NCBI GenBank assembly: GCA_011390055.1
Contig: JAABTC010000057.1
Location: forward strand, 1 to 8,479
Direction of reading: 5' to 3'
Length of the DNA: 8,479 nt
Origin: Burkholderiales bacterium
Lineage (GTDB): Bacteria; Pseudomonadota; Gammaproteobacteria; Burkholderiales; Burkholderiaceae_C
Every line of letters begins with the position of its first letter. Positions within the stretch are counted from its first letter, which is position 1. The position numbers and the translations under genes were made by a program. This document shows, one piece after another, positions 1 to 6,017 of this stretch. The notes beneath the pieces are model-generated. The model worked only from the letters and a program-made list of their open reading frames with translations, did not search any database and was not told the origin of the DNA.

Positions 1-525
1 CCGACCAGCGACGCAGCGGACGCTCAGACCGACGCCACGCGCCGGTTCAAGGCCGACGATGCGGCCCAGGCGGTGCTGGCACGCACGAAGAAGCTGGCCG
101 ACGTGTCGGGTGACGACTTCGATGCGGTGTTCTACCCGGGCGGCCATGGCCCGCTGTGGGACCTGGCCGAAGATGACGACTCGATCGCCTTGATCGAGTC
201 GATGAGCGCAGCCGGCAAGCCGGTGGCGGCCGTGTGCCACGCGCCGGGTGTGCTGCGCCGCGTGACGGCTCCGGGCGGCGTGCCGCTGGTGCAGGGCCGC
301 AAGGTTACTGGGTTCACCAACGGCGAGGAGGACGCGGTGGAGCTGACCCAGATCGTGCCCTTCCTGGTGGAAGACATGCTCATCGCCCACGGTGCCCAGT
401 ACAGCAAGGCTGCCGATTTTCAGCCGTACGTCGTGGTCGATGGCACGCTGATCACCGGGCAGAATCCTGCATCGTCAGAACCCGCGGCTGTCGCGCTGCT
501 GGCGTTGCTCAAGCAGGTGCGTTGA
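1..525 (+). CDS. DJ-1/PfpI family protein (type 1 glutamine amidotransferase-like), 5' truncated
   Basis: The reading frame is open from base 1, so the gene enters from the left; 174 residues are visible, and I judge that roughly 50-60 N-terminal residues are missing relative to family members of about 230. The nucleophile elbow AVCHAPG places the catalytic cysteine at visible residue 79, followed by a histidine. Other family hallmarks are FYPGGHGPLWDL before it, and GFTNGEEDAVEL and ITGQNPASSE after it. This pattern fits the Hsp31/glyoxalase III-like branch of the DJ-1 superfamily, whose members act as cytoplasmic chaperones, methylglyoxal-converting enzymes or deglycases. Which activity this protein has cannot be read from the sequence. 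An internal GTG at 73 is in frame but is unlikely to be the real start, because homology-like sequence (TRRFKADDAAQAV) continues upstream of it. The stop is TGA at 523-525, and the next gene follows on the same strand after 42 bases. Confidence 0.9.
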   Translation, partial: PTSDAADAQTDATRRFKADDAAQAVLARTKKLADVSGDDFDAVFYPGGHGPLWDLAEDDDSIALIESMSAAGKPVAAVCHAPGVLRRVTAPGGVPLVQGRKVTGFTNGEEDAVELTQIVPFLVEDMLIAHGAQYSKAADFQPYVVVDGTLITGQNPASSEPAAVALLALLKQVR

Positions 526-527
526 GT

Positions 528-551
528 CGGCCAGCGTGACCCGCCTGGCCG
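528..551 (+). repeat. Inverted repeat 3 bases after the DJ-1-family stop codon (weak hairpin)
   Basis: CGGCCAG at 528-534 is perfectly complementary to CTGGCCG at 545-551, giving a 7-bp GC-rich stem with a 10-base loop. It starts just after the stop codon and ends 7 bases before the AAGG ribosome-binding site of the next gene. There is no run of T after it, so it is not a standard intrinsic terminator. It might reduce read-through, protect the upstream 3' end, or be chance in GC-rich DNA. Confidence 0.35.
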
Positions 552-567
552 CCGGGACAAGGCTGGC

Positions 568-1713
568 ATGACAAGCAGGAGCGCGCAGCGCAGCACCTCG
601 TGGATCGCGCGTGCCGCCGGCGCGCTCGGCATCGCTCTGCTGCTTGCAGGCTGTGCCAGCCGCGAGAGCGCCACCGAACCGCGTGGGCTTCGGCCCGCCG
701 ACGCGCGGGCGCGCATCAATGCGCTCTTGCCGACGAACCTCGCCGACCGTGCGGGTTGGGCCACAGACATCCATGTTTCCCTTTCGACCCTGCGCATCGA
801 GGCCACGCCGGCCAACATCTGCGCGGTGGTCGGCATCATTGAGCAGGAGTCGGGGTTTCGTGCCGACCCTGCCGTGCCCGAACTGCCGGCCATCGCCTGG
901 CAACAGATCGAGCAACGTGCGCGCGCGGCCGGCGTGCCGATGCTGGTGGTGCGCGCTGCGTTGCGCCTGCCGTCGCCCGACGGCAAGAGCTACAGCGCAC
1001 GCATCGATGCGGCGAGAACCGAGCGTGAACTGAGCGAGATCTTCGACGACTTCATCGGCATGGTGCCGATGGGCCGCAGCCTGTTTGGCGGCCTGAACCC
1101 GGTGCGCACCGGCGGGCCGATGCAGGTGAGCATCGAGTTCGCCGAGCGGCATGCACAGCAACGGTCCTACCCGTATCCAGCCGACGGCGGGCTGCGGCGC
1201 GAGGTCTTCACGCGGCGCGGCGGCCTGTATTTCGGCACGGCCCACCTGCTCGATTACCGCGCAGACTACGACAAGCCGATCTACCGGTTTGCCGATTACA
1301 ACGCCGGCCATCACGCCAGCCGCAATGCGGCGCTCCAGAAGGCCATCAGCGTGGCCTCGGGCATGCCGTTGGCCGCCGACGGCGACCTCGTGCGACACGA
1401 CGGGGCGAAAGAGGTCGGCAGCACCGAAGCTGCGGCACGCGTGCTGGGCGAACGCCTTGGTTTGAGCCCGAGCGCCATCCGCAGCGACCTTGAGCAGGGT
1501 CAGGAGGCCGGCCTCGAGCAGACCCGTCTGCACCAGCGGGTCTTTGCACTGGCCGACAAGGTGCAAGGCAGATCGCTGCCGCGCGCGCAGGTGCCGCAGA
1601 TCGAGTTGGCCGGCGCCAAGATCACCCGCAAGCTCACCACCGCGTGGTTCGCCCAGCGGGTGGATGAGCGGTACCGGCGCTGCCTGTCACGCGCGGCCGG
1701 CAAGGCGGGCTGA
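568..1713 (+). CDS. DUF1615 family lipoprotein, putative lysozyme-fold (lytic transglycosylase-like) protein
   Basis: The product has 381 residues. The N-terminus carries arginines, a hydrophobic stretch (about residues 13-27) and a lipobox LLAGC with the lipidated cysteine at position 29, so it should be an exported lipoprotein. The body matches my recollection of DUF1615, a family without an assigned function. Three motifs resemble family 1 (SLT) lytic transglycosylases, in the right order: IIEQESGF with Glu94-Ser95, GGPMQVS at 182-188, and FADYNAGHHASRN with YNAG at 244-247, preceded by an FGTAHLLDY helix. In that fold the first motif supplies the catalytic glutamate, so Glu94 is the candidate. 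I infer a peptidoglycan-cleaving or peptidoglycan-binding role in the periplasm; this is not proven. The ATG at 568 is supported by AAGG at 559-562 with a 5-base spacer. It may be co-transcribed with the DJ-1-family gene and ends 6 bases from the stop codon of the convergent lipoprotein gene. Confidence 0.85.
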   Translation: MTSRSAQRSTSWIARAAGALGIALLLAGCASRESATEPRGLRPADARARINALLPTNLADRAGWATDIHVSLSTLRIEATPANICAVVGIIEQESGFRADPAVPELPAIAWQQIEQRARAAGVPMLVVRAALRLPSPDGKSYSARIDAARTERELSEIFDDFIGMVPMGRSLFGGLNPVRTGGPMQVSIEFAERHAQQRSYPYPADGGLRREVFTRRGGLYFGTAHLLDYRADYDKPIYRFADYNAGHHASRNAALQKAISVASGMPLAADGDLVRHDGAKEVGSTEAAARVLGERLGLSPSAIRSDLEQGQEAGLEQTRLHQRVFALADKVQGRSLPRAQVPQIELAGAKITRKLTTAWFAQRVDERYRRCLSRAAGKAG

Positions 1714-1719
1714 GTCGTC

Positions 1720-2250
1720 TCAGTCGGGAAAGAAACGCCGCTCTTCACAGCGCGGGTCGGGCCCGAAACTGGTGTCGTCGACCGCACCCTCGGGCGTCAG
1801 CCCCACGTGGAACTGCCGGCAGAACAGGTCGTCGAAGCTGTACGACCAGACCGTCTGGTTGCGGTAGCGCACCCCCCAGACCCGGCTCGGCAGGCCGAGT
1901 TGCCTGCGCACCTCCTCGCGCGACTGGCCGGGCGTGATGCGCGCAAAGTGTGCTTCGTCGAGCACGTTCTCCGAGCGCAACAGGCTGCCTCGCGCATCGA
2001 ACTCGAGCGCGTAGGTCTGCAGACCCATCGGGTACAGAAGACGGCGGCCGCCGTCGGGCGTGCCGTGCTCGACCACGGGCTGCCCAAGGCGCTCGCGCGT
2101 CGATGCGATCGAGGCCCCGGGTTCGAGTGCGCGCAGCGCGCAGCCGGAGAAGACCAGGGTGGCGGCCGCAGCGGCCCAGGGGGCCAAGCGCCACCGCTGG
2201 GCGTGACGGGTCGCTGTCGATCCGCGGTCCGGGAGCGTCAATGTCTTCAT
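1720..2250 (-). CDS. Small lipoprotein with two BamE/SmpA-like repeats
   Basis: The product has 176 residues. After a basic start, a hydrophobic segment (about residues 22-35) ends in the lipobox VFSGC, with the acylated cysteine at 37, so this is probably a periplasm-facing lipoprotein. The mature part seems to contain two copies of a BamE/SmpA-like unit: residues 44-98 begin PGASIASTRERLGQP, and residues 107-160 begin PGQSREEVRRQLGLP. In each, the helix is followed by beta-rich sequence (LQTYALEFDARGSLL and VWSYSFDDLFCRQFHV). Cys144 and Cys168 could form a disulfide after export. BamE itself is a single-domain subunit of the outer-membrane protein assembly complex; this protein is longer and need not be BamE, so no symbol is given. 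The start is supported by AAGGA (complement of 2257-2261) six bases upstream of the ATG. It is convergent with the DUF1615 gene and divergent from the hemerythrin gene. Confidence 0.82.
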   Translation of the reverse strand: MKTLTLPDRGSTATRHAQRWRLAPWAAAAATLVFSGCALRALEPGASIASTRERLGQPVVEHGTPDGGRRLLYPMGLQTYALEFDARGSLLRSENVLDEAHFARITPGQSREEVRRQLGLPSRVWGVRYRNQTVWSYSFDDLFCRQFHVGLTPEGAVDDTSFGPDPRCEERRFFPD

Positions 2251-2325
2251 GCCGATTCCTTCGAGAACAGGGCTGGCCGGGAACGATGGTTGCTGTCAAC
2301 GGGGACGCAATCAACCGGTGCAGTC
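2251..2325. promoter_or_regulatory. Divergent intergenic spacer, probable promoter region
   Basis: These 75 bases separate the starts of the small lipoprotein gene (-) and the hemerythrin gene (+), so promoters for both should lie here or in the 5' ends of the genes. A perfect TTGACA -35-like hexamer is present on the minus strand (complement of 2294-2299), but no good -10 hexamer lies 16-18 bases from it. GGTTG at 2288-2292 and CAACC at 2312-2316 form a short inverted repeat that could be a weak operator or chance. The hemerythrin start has no clear Shine-Dalgarno sequence. Confidence 0.35.
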
Positions 2326-2850
2326 ATGGACAAGCTCATTCCTTACGAAAACGCGGTGGACCTGCTCGACGCGGACCACAAGGCCGCGAAGGCGATGTTC
2401 ATCGAGTACGACGCCCTGTGCGAGGACGAGGCACCCGCCGCTGCCAAGCAGGCGCTTGCCAACAGGGTCTGTCAAGCATTGACCGTGCATGCGCAGATTG
2501 AAGAGGAAATCTTCTACCCGCGCGTGCGCAAGGCCATTGGCCAGGGATTGATCGACGAGGCCCTCGACGATCACACCCAGGCCAAGCAGTTGATCGCGGA
2601 AATCCAGGCCATGAAGGCCGGCAGCGGCGAATACGACGCGCTGGTGCAGCAGTTGGCCAAGCTCGTCGACGAGCACGTGGCCGAGGAGCGTGAACAGATC
2701 TTTCTGAAGGCAGCCCAGGCCCCGCTGGACTTGCGCGGGCTGGCGGTGGAACTGTTCGAGCGCAAGCAAGCGCTGCAGCCGCCGTCGGCCAAGCCGACCC
2801 GCAAGCCCGCCGCCAAGGCCACCCAGTCGGTCAAGAAGGAGTCCGCATGA
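2326..2850 (+). CDS. Hemerythrin HHE domain-containing protein with basic C-terminal tail
   Basis: The product has 174 residues and no signal peptide, so it is cytoplasmic. Its four-helix hemerythrin-like domain (about residues 10-130) has the expected metal ligands: His18 (DADHKAAK), His55 and Glu59 (HAQIEEEIFYP), His83 (DDHTQAK), and His117 and Glu121 (DEHVAEERE). Such proteins hold a di-iron centre that binds oxygen or reacts with NO or peroxide; the specific role here is unknown. After residue 150 comes a Pro/Ala/Lys tail (PPSAKPTRKPAAKATQSVKK) with six basic residues, outside the metal-binding fold. The frame is open upstream to 1807, but that part is antisense to the lipoprotein gene. 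The ATG at 2326 is chosen because the HHE domain begins just after it, although its ribosome-binding site is weak. Its TGA overlaps the ATG of the downstream dehydrogenase by four bases, so the two form an operon. Confidence 0.93.
   Translation: MDKLIPYENAVDLLDADHKAAKAMFIEYDALCEDEAPAAAKQALANRVCQALTVHAQIEEEIFYPRVRKAIGQGLIDEALDDHTQAKQLIAEIQAMKAGSGEYDALVQQLAKLVDEHVAEEREQIFLKAAQAPLDLRGLAVELFERKQALQPPSAKPTRKPAAKATQSVKKESA
2836..2841 (+). promoter_or_regulatory. Strong ribosome-binding site for the dehydrogenase, inside the hemerythrin gene
   Basis: AAGGAG lies five bases before the ATG at 2847. It is inside the last codons of the hemerythrin gene, where it encodes part of the Lys-Lys-Glu tail. 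Together with the ATGA overlap (2847-2850) it fixes the dehydrogenase start and indicates translational coupling. Confidence 0.8.
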
Positions 2851-3986
2851 AAGCCCTCGTTTACAACGGACCGCGTGATGTGTCGATCAAGAACGTGCCC
2901 GATGCCCGCATCGAGCGCGCGACCGACGTGCTCGTGCGGATCACCTCGAGCAACATCTGCGGCTCCGACCTGCACATGTACGAAGGCCGCACCGCGATGC
3001 AGCCCGGACGCATCCTCGGCCACGAGAACCTCGGCGAGGTGATCGAGGTCGGCCCGGCGGTCGATCGCGTCAAGGTCGGCGACCGCGTCTGCCTGCCATT
3101 CAACATCGGCTGCGGCTTCTGCGAGAACTGCGAGCGCGGGCTGAGCGGGTTCTGCCTGACCTGCAACCCGGGCACCGCGGGCGCCGCCTACGGGTTCGCC
3201 GGGATGGGCCCCTACAGCGGCGGCCAGGCCGAATTGCTGCGCGTGCCCTATGGTGACTTCAACTGCCTGGTGCTGCCGCGCGATGCGGCAGAAAAGGAGA
3301 ACGACTACGTGATGTTGTCGGACGTCTTCCCGACCGGCTACCACGCCACCGAGCTGGCTTGCGTGCAGCCGGGCCAGAGCGTGGTGATCTACGGCGCAGG
3401 CCCGGTGGGCCTGATGGCGGCCTGCGCTTCGATGATCAGGGGAGCGAGCCAGGTTTTCGTCGTCGACACCCACAAGGACCGACTCAAGCTGGCCGAAAAG
3501 GTCGGCGCGATCGCGATCGACGGCACCGAAGCCGACGGCGTCGAGAAGATCATGGAGTTGACCGGTGGCAAGGGTGCCGACTGCGGCTGCGAATGTGTCG
3601 GTTACCAGTGCTGCAACATGCACCGCGAGGAGGTGCCGAACCTGACGATGAACAACCTCGTCAAGACCGTCAAGGCGACTGGCAAGATCGGCGTCGTGGG
3701 CGTCTTCATCCCGGAAGACCCGGGCGCCGAAGATGTGCTGGAACGGCGTGGCCAGTTGGCGTTCGATTTCGGCCAGTTCTGGCTCAAGGGCCAGCGCATC
3801 GGCACCGGCCAAGCCAACGTCAAGGCCTACAACCGGCTGCTCAGCCGGCTCATCGAGCACGACCGCGTCCAGCCGTCATGGATCGTCTCGCACGAGCTGC
3901 CCCTCGACCAGGCGCCCGAGGCCTACGAGAATTTCGACCAACGCAAGAACGGCTGGACCAAGGTGGTGCTCAAGCCGGGGCTGTGA
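2847..3986 (+). CDS. Zinc-dependent dehydrogenase, glutathione-independent formaldehyde dehydrogenase type
   Basis: The product has 379 residues, normal for a medium-chain zinc dehydrogenase. The GroES-like N-terminal domain has the catalytic-zinc ligands Cys38 (NICGSDLH) and His59-Glu60 (GHEN), and Asp159 in LSDVFPTGYHA is at the position that supplies the third ligand in the Pseudomonas putida enzyme. The structural zinc site is Cys89, Cys92, Cys95 and Cys103. The Rossmann domain carries GAGPVG at 183-188, and Asp207 in VFVVDTHKDRL suggests NAD preference. The NPGTAGAAYGF insert and the GCECVGYQ region are typical of the formaldehyde dehydrogenase (fdhA/fdm-like) subgroup, which oxidises formaldehyde or other aldehydes with tightly bound NAD and no glutathione. 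The substrate cannot be settled by sequence alone, and other alcohols or aldehydes are possible. It is translated from a strong site overlapping the hemerythrin stop. Its stop is 41 bases from that of convergent minE, with no terminator hairpin visible between them. Confidence 0.93.
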   Translation: MKALVYNGPRDVSIKNVPDARIERATDVLVRITSSNICGSDLHMYEGRTAMQPGRILGHENLGEVIEVGPAVDRVKVGDRVCLPFNIGCGFCENCERGLSGFCLTCNPGTAGAAYGFAGMGPYSGGQAELLRVPYGDFNCLVLPRDAAEKENDYVMLSDVFPTGYHATELACVQPGQSVVIYGAGPVGLMAACASMIRGASQVFVVDTHKDRLKLAEKVGAIAIDGTEADGVEKIMELTGGKGADCGCECVGYQCCNMHREEVPNLTMNNLVKTVKATGKIGVVGVFIPEDPGAEDVLERRGQLAFDFGQFWLKGQRIGTGQANVKAYNRLLSRLIEHDRVQPSWIVSHELPLDQAPEAYENFDQRKNGWTKVVLKPGL

Positions 3987-4027
3987 GCCGTTGTTGCAGC
4001 CCGATCGACTGCCCCTTCATCCGAGGT

Positions 4028-4291
4028 TCAAACGCGCGCCTGCCGCAACTCGATCTTGACCCGGATCACGTCGGTCTCGCGGTCGCGCTCGAAACGCAGT
4101 TTGATGTCGCGCGGCTGCACCTTGACGTACTTCGCCACCACCCCGAGCAGTTCGCGCTGCAGCGCCGGAAAGTAGTCGGGCCGGCGTGCAGCCCGCGGGC
4201 TGTGCTCGGCAGCCAGGACCCGCTGCAGGCGTTGCTTGGCGACGTGGGCCGAGCCGTTGCGGTGACCGAACAGGAAGGAAAGCAGCGACAT
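4028..4291 (-). CDS. minE: Cell division topological specificity factor MinE
   Basis: The product has 87 residues, the usual size. The N-terminus MSLLSFLFG is the amphipathic membrane-targeting segment. Residues about 14-31 (SAHVAKQRLQRVLAAEHS) form the anti-MinCD helix that contacts MinD and stimulates its ATPase. The rest (DYFPALQRELLGVVAKYVKV, then DIKLRFERD and VIRVKIEL) is the beta-alpha-beta dimerisation domain. MinE drives the pole-to-pole movement of MinD and so confines the MinC division block to the poles. It is the last gene of the min operon, with only four bases between the minD stop and its ATG, and its Shine-Dalgarno sequence lies inside minD. The C-terminus (ELRQARV) is short and basic, and I see nothing missing. 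Confidence 0.97.
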   Translation of the reverse strand: MSLLSFLFGHRNGSAHVAKQRLQRVLAAEHSPRAARRPDYFPALQRELLGVVAKYVKVQPRDIKLRFERDRETDVIRVKIELRQARV

Positions 4292-4295
4292 TGCA

Positions 4296-5123
4296 TCAGC
4301 TCCTGGCGAACAGGCGCCGGAACAGGCTGGGGCGCGCCTTTTGCGTGAAGCGCATTTCGCGGCTTTCGCCGAGGAAGCGGCGGATCACGTCCTTGTAGGC
4401 CTCGGCCACGGCACTGCCTTTCATGTGGATCGCCGGCACGCCCTGGTTCGACGCGTTCAGCACGCTTTCCGACTCCGGGATCACGCCGAGCAGCGGGATG
4501 CGCAGGATCTCCTGGATGTCGTCGATCGACAACATCTGCCCGCCGGCGACGCGGGCGGTGTTGTAGCGCGTGATCAGCAGGTGCTCCTTGATCGGCTCCA
4601 CGCCGTCCTTGGCACCATCGATGGCGCGCTGGGTCTTCGAGGCCAGGATGCCCAGGATGCGGTCGGCGTCACGCACCGACGACACCTCGGGGTTGGTCAC
4701 GACGATCGCCTCGTCGGCATAGTGCATGGCCAGGAGCGCGCCGGTCTCGATGCCGGCCGGCGAGTCGCAGACGATGTACTCCATGCCCATCGCAGCCAGC
4801 TCGTCGAGCACGCGTTTGACGCCTTCCTGCGTCAGGGCCTCCTTGTCACGTGTCTGCGAGGCGGCCAGCACGACCAGGTTGTCGGTGTGCTTGTCTTTGA
4901 TCAGCGCCTGGGACAGGTTCACCTCGCCCTGGATCACGTTGATCAGGTCGTACACCACGCGTCGCTCGCAGCCCATGATCAGGTCGAGGTTGCGCAAGCC
5001 CACGTCGAAATCGATCACCGCCGTCTTGTGGCCACGCAGCGCCAGGCCTGAGGCGACGCTGGCGCTGGTGGTGGTCTTGCCGACGCCGCCCTTGCCGGAG
5101 GTGACGACGATGATCTTGGCCAT
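4296..5123 (-). CDS. minD: Septum site-determining ATPase MinD
   Basis: The product has 275 residues, slightly longer than the E. coli protein. It is a ParA/MinD-type deviant Walker ATPase. The P-loop is SGKGGVGKTT, with signature Lys11 and catalytic-site Lys16; Asp40 (IDFDVGLRNLD) is switch I and Asp120 (CDSPAGIE) is switch II. The C-terminal RPSLFRRLFARS is the amphipathic membrane-targeting helix. ATP-bound MinD dimerises on the inner membrane, recruits MinC to block FtsZ assembly, and is released when MinE triggers hydrolysis. The ATG at 5123 is preceded by AGGA (complement of 5131-5134) at a seven-base spacing. It follows minC after 45 bases and is four bases from minE, so the three are one transcriptional unit. 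All key residues are intact. Confidence 0.98.
   Translation of the reverse strand: MAKIIVVTSGKGGVGKTTTSASVASGLALRGHKTAVIDFDVGLRNLDLIMGCERRVVYDLINVIQGEVNLSQALIKDKHTDNLVVLAASQTRDKEALTQEGVKRVLDELAAMGMEYIVCDSPAGIETGALLAMHYADEAIVVTNPEVSSVRDADRILGILASKTQRAIDGAKDGVEPIKEHLLITRYNTARVAGGQMLSIDDIQEILRIPLLGVIPESESVLNASNQGVPAIHMKGSAVAEAYKDVIRRFLGESREMRFTQKARPSLFRRLFARS
4300..4304 (-). promoter_or_regulatory. minE ribosome-binding site inside the 3' end of minD
   Basis: On the minus strand AGGAG (complement of 4300-4304) lies eight bases before the minE ATG. It falls within the final codons of minD, supporting the chosen minE start and coupled translation of MinD and MinE. Confidence 0.75.
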
Positions 5124-5168
5124 GCAGGGGTCCTGTGATCCAGAGGGGTTTTGAGAAAGAGGTGGCTT

Positions 5169-5939
5169 TCAAGCGCGTTGCGACAGCGCACGCACCACCA
5201 GTTCGCCGTCCACCAGCTGCGCGACCGCAATGCGGCCCGCGACGTCGGCCGGCAGAGGTACGTCGATGGTGCGCACCACGCCCGCGATCGACAGCAGCTG
5301 TGGCTCCATCGTGGTGGCGAAGATGCGCGCTTCGGCGTTGCCGCTGGCGCCGGCCGTGGCGCGCCCGCGCAGCGGCGCATAGACATGGATGTGGCCGTCG
5401 GCACTGACTTCGGCGCCGTAGCTCACCAGGCCCAGCAGGATCAGGTCGCGGCCCTGCGCATGCACCTGCTGCCCGGAGCGCAGCGGCCGTTCGACGACCA
5501 GCGGCGGCATCTGCACTTCGCGTTCCACCACCCGCTCGACGATGAGCTCGCGCACGGTCTCGACCAGCACCGGCGGCGTGGCCGGGTTGTCGCGTGCCGG
5601 CCGGCCTTCGGGCGCCTCGACCAGCCCGGCGGCGCGGGCTGCAGCCATCTGCTCGAAGCTGCCGCCGCGTGCGGCCAGCGGCACCATGCGGTGATGGCGC
5701 AGCAGGACCAGCAGGGCGGGGAAGTCGATCGGGTCGGACAGCATGGCAACGCCGGACAAATCGATCGCCACCGGCTCGTCGTCGAAGAGGCCGGGCGCGG
5801 TCTGGGCATGCTCCTCGAGAGCAGCGGCCAAGACGTCGAGGTCGGTGGATTTCAAGACCAACGCGATCAAAGACAGCGCAGCGCTGCGCAGCTCGAGGCC
5901 GACAGGTACGATTTCGCTCGGGACTGCGGCCATGCGCAT
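5169..5939 (-). CDS. minC: Septum site-determining protein MinC
   Basis: The product has 256 residues. The N-terminal domain (about residues 12-108, from VGLELRSAALSLIALVLKST to AARAAGLVEA) is the FtsZ-antagonising part. A Pro-rich linker with a Val/Glu/Arg-rich stretch (about 110-150) follows, then the C-terminal beta-helix domain. That domain carries the RSGQ motif at 154-157, which contacts MinD, and the repeats LVSYGAEVSADGHIHVYAPL, LRGRATAGASGN and ARIF. MinC stops FtsZ ring formation away from mid-cell. The frame stays open upstream to 7052, but that portion is antisense to the metallophosphoesterase. The ATG at 5939 is the first methionine next to the recognisable domain; an ATG at 5933 (two codons later) is equally possible, and neither has a clear Shine-Dalgarno sequence. 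It is the first gene of the min operon. Confidence 0.95.
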   Translation of the reverse strand: MRMAAVPSEIVPVGLELRSAALSLIALVLKSTDLDVLAAALEEHAQTAPGLFDDEPVAIDLSGVAMLSDPIDFPALLVLLRHHRMVPLAARGGSFEQMAAARAAGLVEAPEGRPARDNPATPPVLVETVRELIVERVVEREVQMPPLVVERPLRSGQQVHAQGRDLILLGLVSYGAEVSADGHIHVYAPLRGRATAGASGNAEARIFATTMEPQLLSIAGVVRTIDVPLPADVAGRIAVAQLVDGELVVRALSQRA

Positions 5940-6017
5940 TGGACGTTTGTAAGTGGACGATTCTAGGGGCCAGCCGGACCGCCGAGCGCCCTCGAGCCAG
6001 GGGTTGCGGCCGCTTGA
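5940..6017. promoter_or_regulatory. Divergent spacer between minC and the metallophosphoesterase, candidate min promoter
   Basis: These 78 bases should contain the promoter of the min operon (-) and perhaps that of the metallophosphoesterase (+). On the minus strand, TAGAAT (complement of 5960-5965) matches the -10 consensus at five of six positions, but I find no convincing -35 hexamer 16-18 bases upstream. Transcription from it would give a leader of only about 15 bases, in keeping with the lack of a Shine-Dalgarno sequence before minC. TGGACG occurs twice on the plus strand, at 5940-5945 and 5954-5959, 14 bases apart; this could be a binding site or chance. Confidence 0.35.

Noticed and set aside
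475..1566. A 363-residue open frame on the minus strand opposite the DUF1615 gene
   Set aside because: It is a shadow frame with no recognisable domain, while the plus-strand gene has a lipobox, a ribosome-binding site and family motifs.
2294..2299. A perfect TTGACA -35 hexamer (minus strand) as a promoter of the small lipoprotein gene
   Set aside because: No acceptable -10 hexamer lies at 16-18 bases, so I note it only within the divergent spacer and do not call a promoter.
1807..2325. An in-frame upstream extension of the hemerythrin gene
   Set aside because: It runs antisense through the lipoprotein gene, which has a lipobox and a good ribosome-binding site. The hemerythrin domain begins right after the ATG at 2326.
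2571..3860. A 429-residue open frame on the minus strand opposite the dehydrogenase
   Set aside because: It is a mirror of a strongly coding plus-strand gene with clear zinc and NAD motifs. The long antisense frame is a known by-product of high-GC codon use.
3987..4027. A shared terminator between the dehydrogenase gene and minE
   Set aside because: No stem of useful length and no T-run on either strand in these 41 bases.
4341..5051. A 236-residue plus-strand open frame opposite minD
   Set aside because: It is rich in His, Asp, Val and Gln with no domain, as expected for the complement of a GC-rich gene; minD on the other strand is unambiguous.
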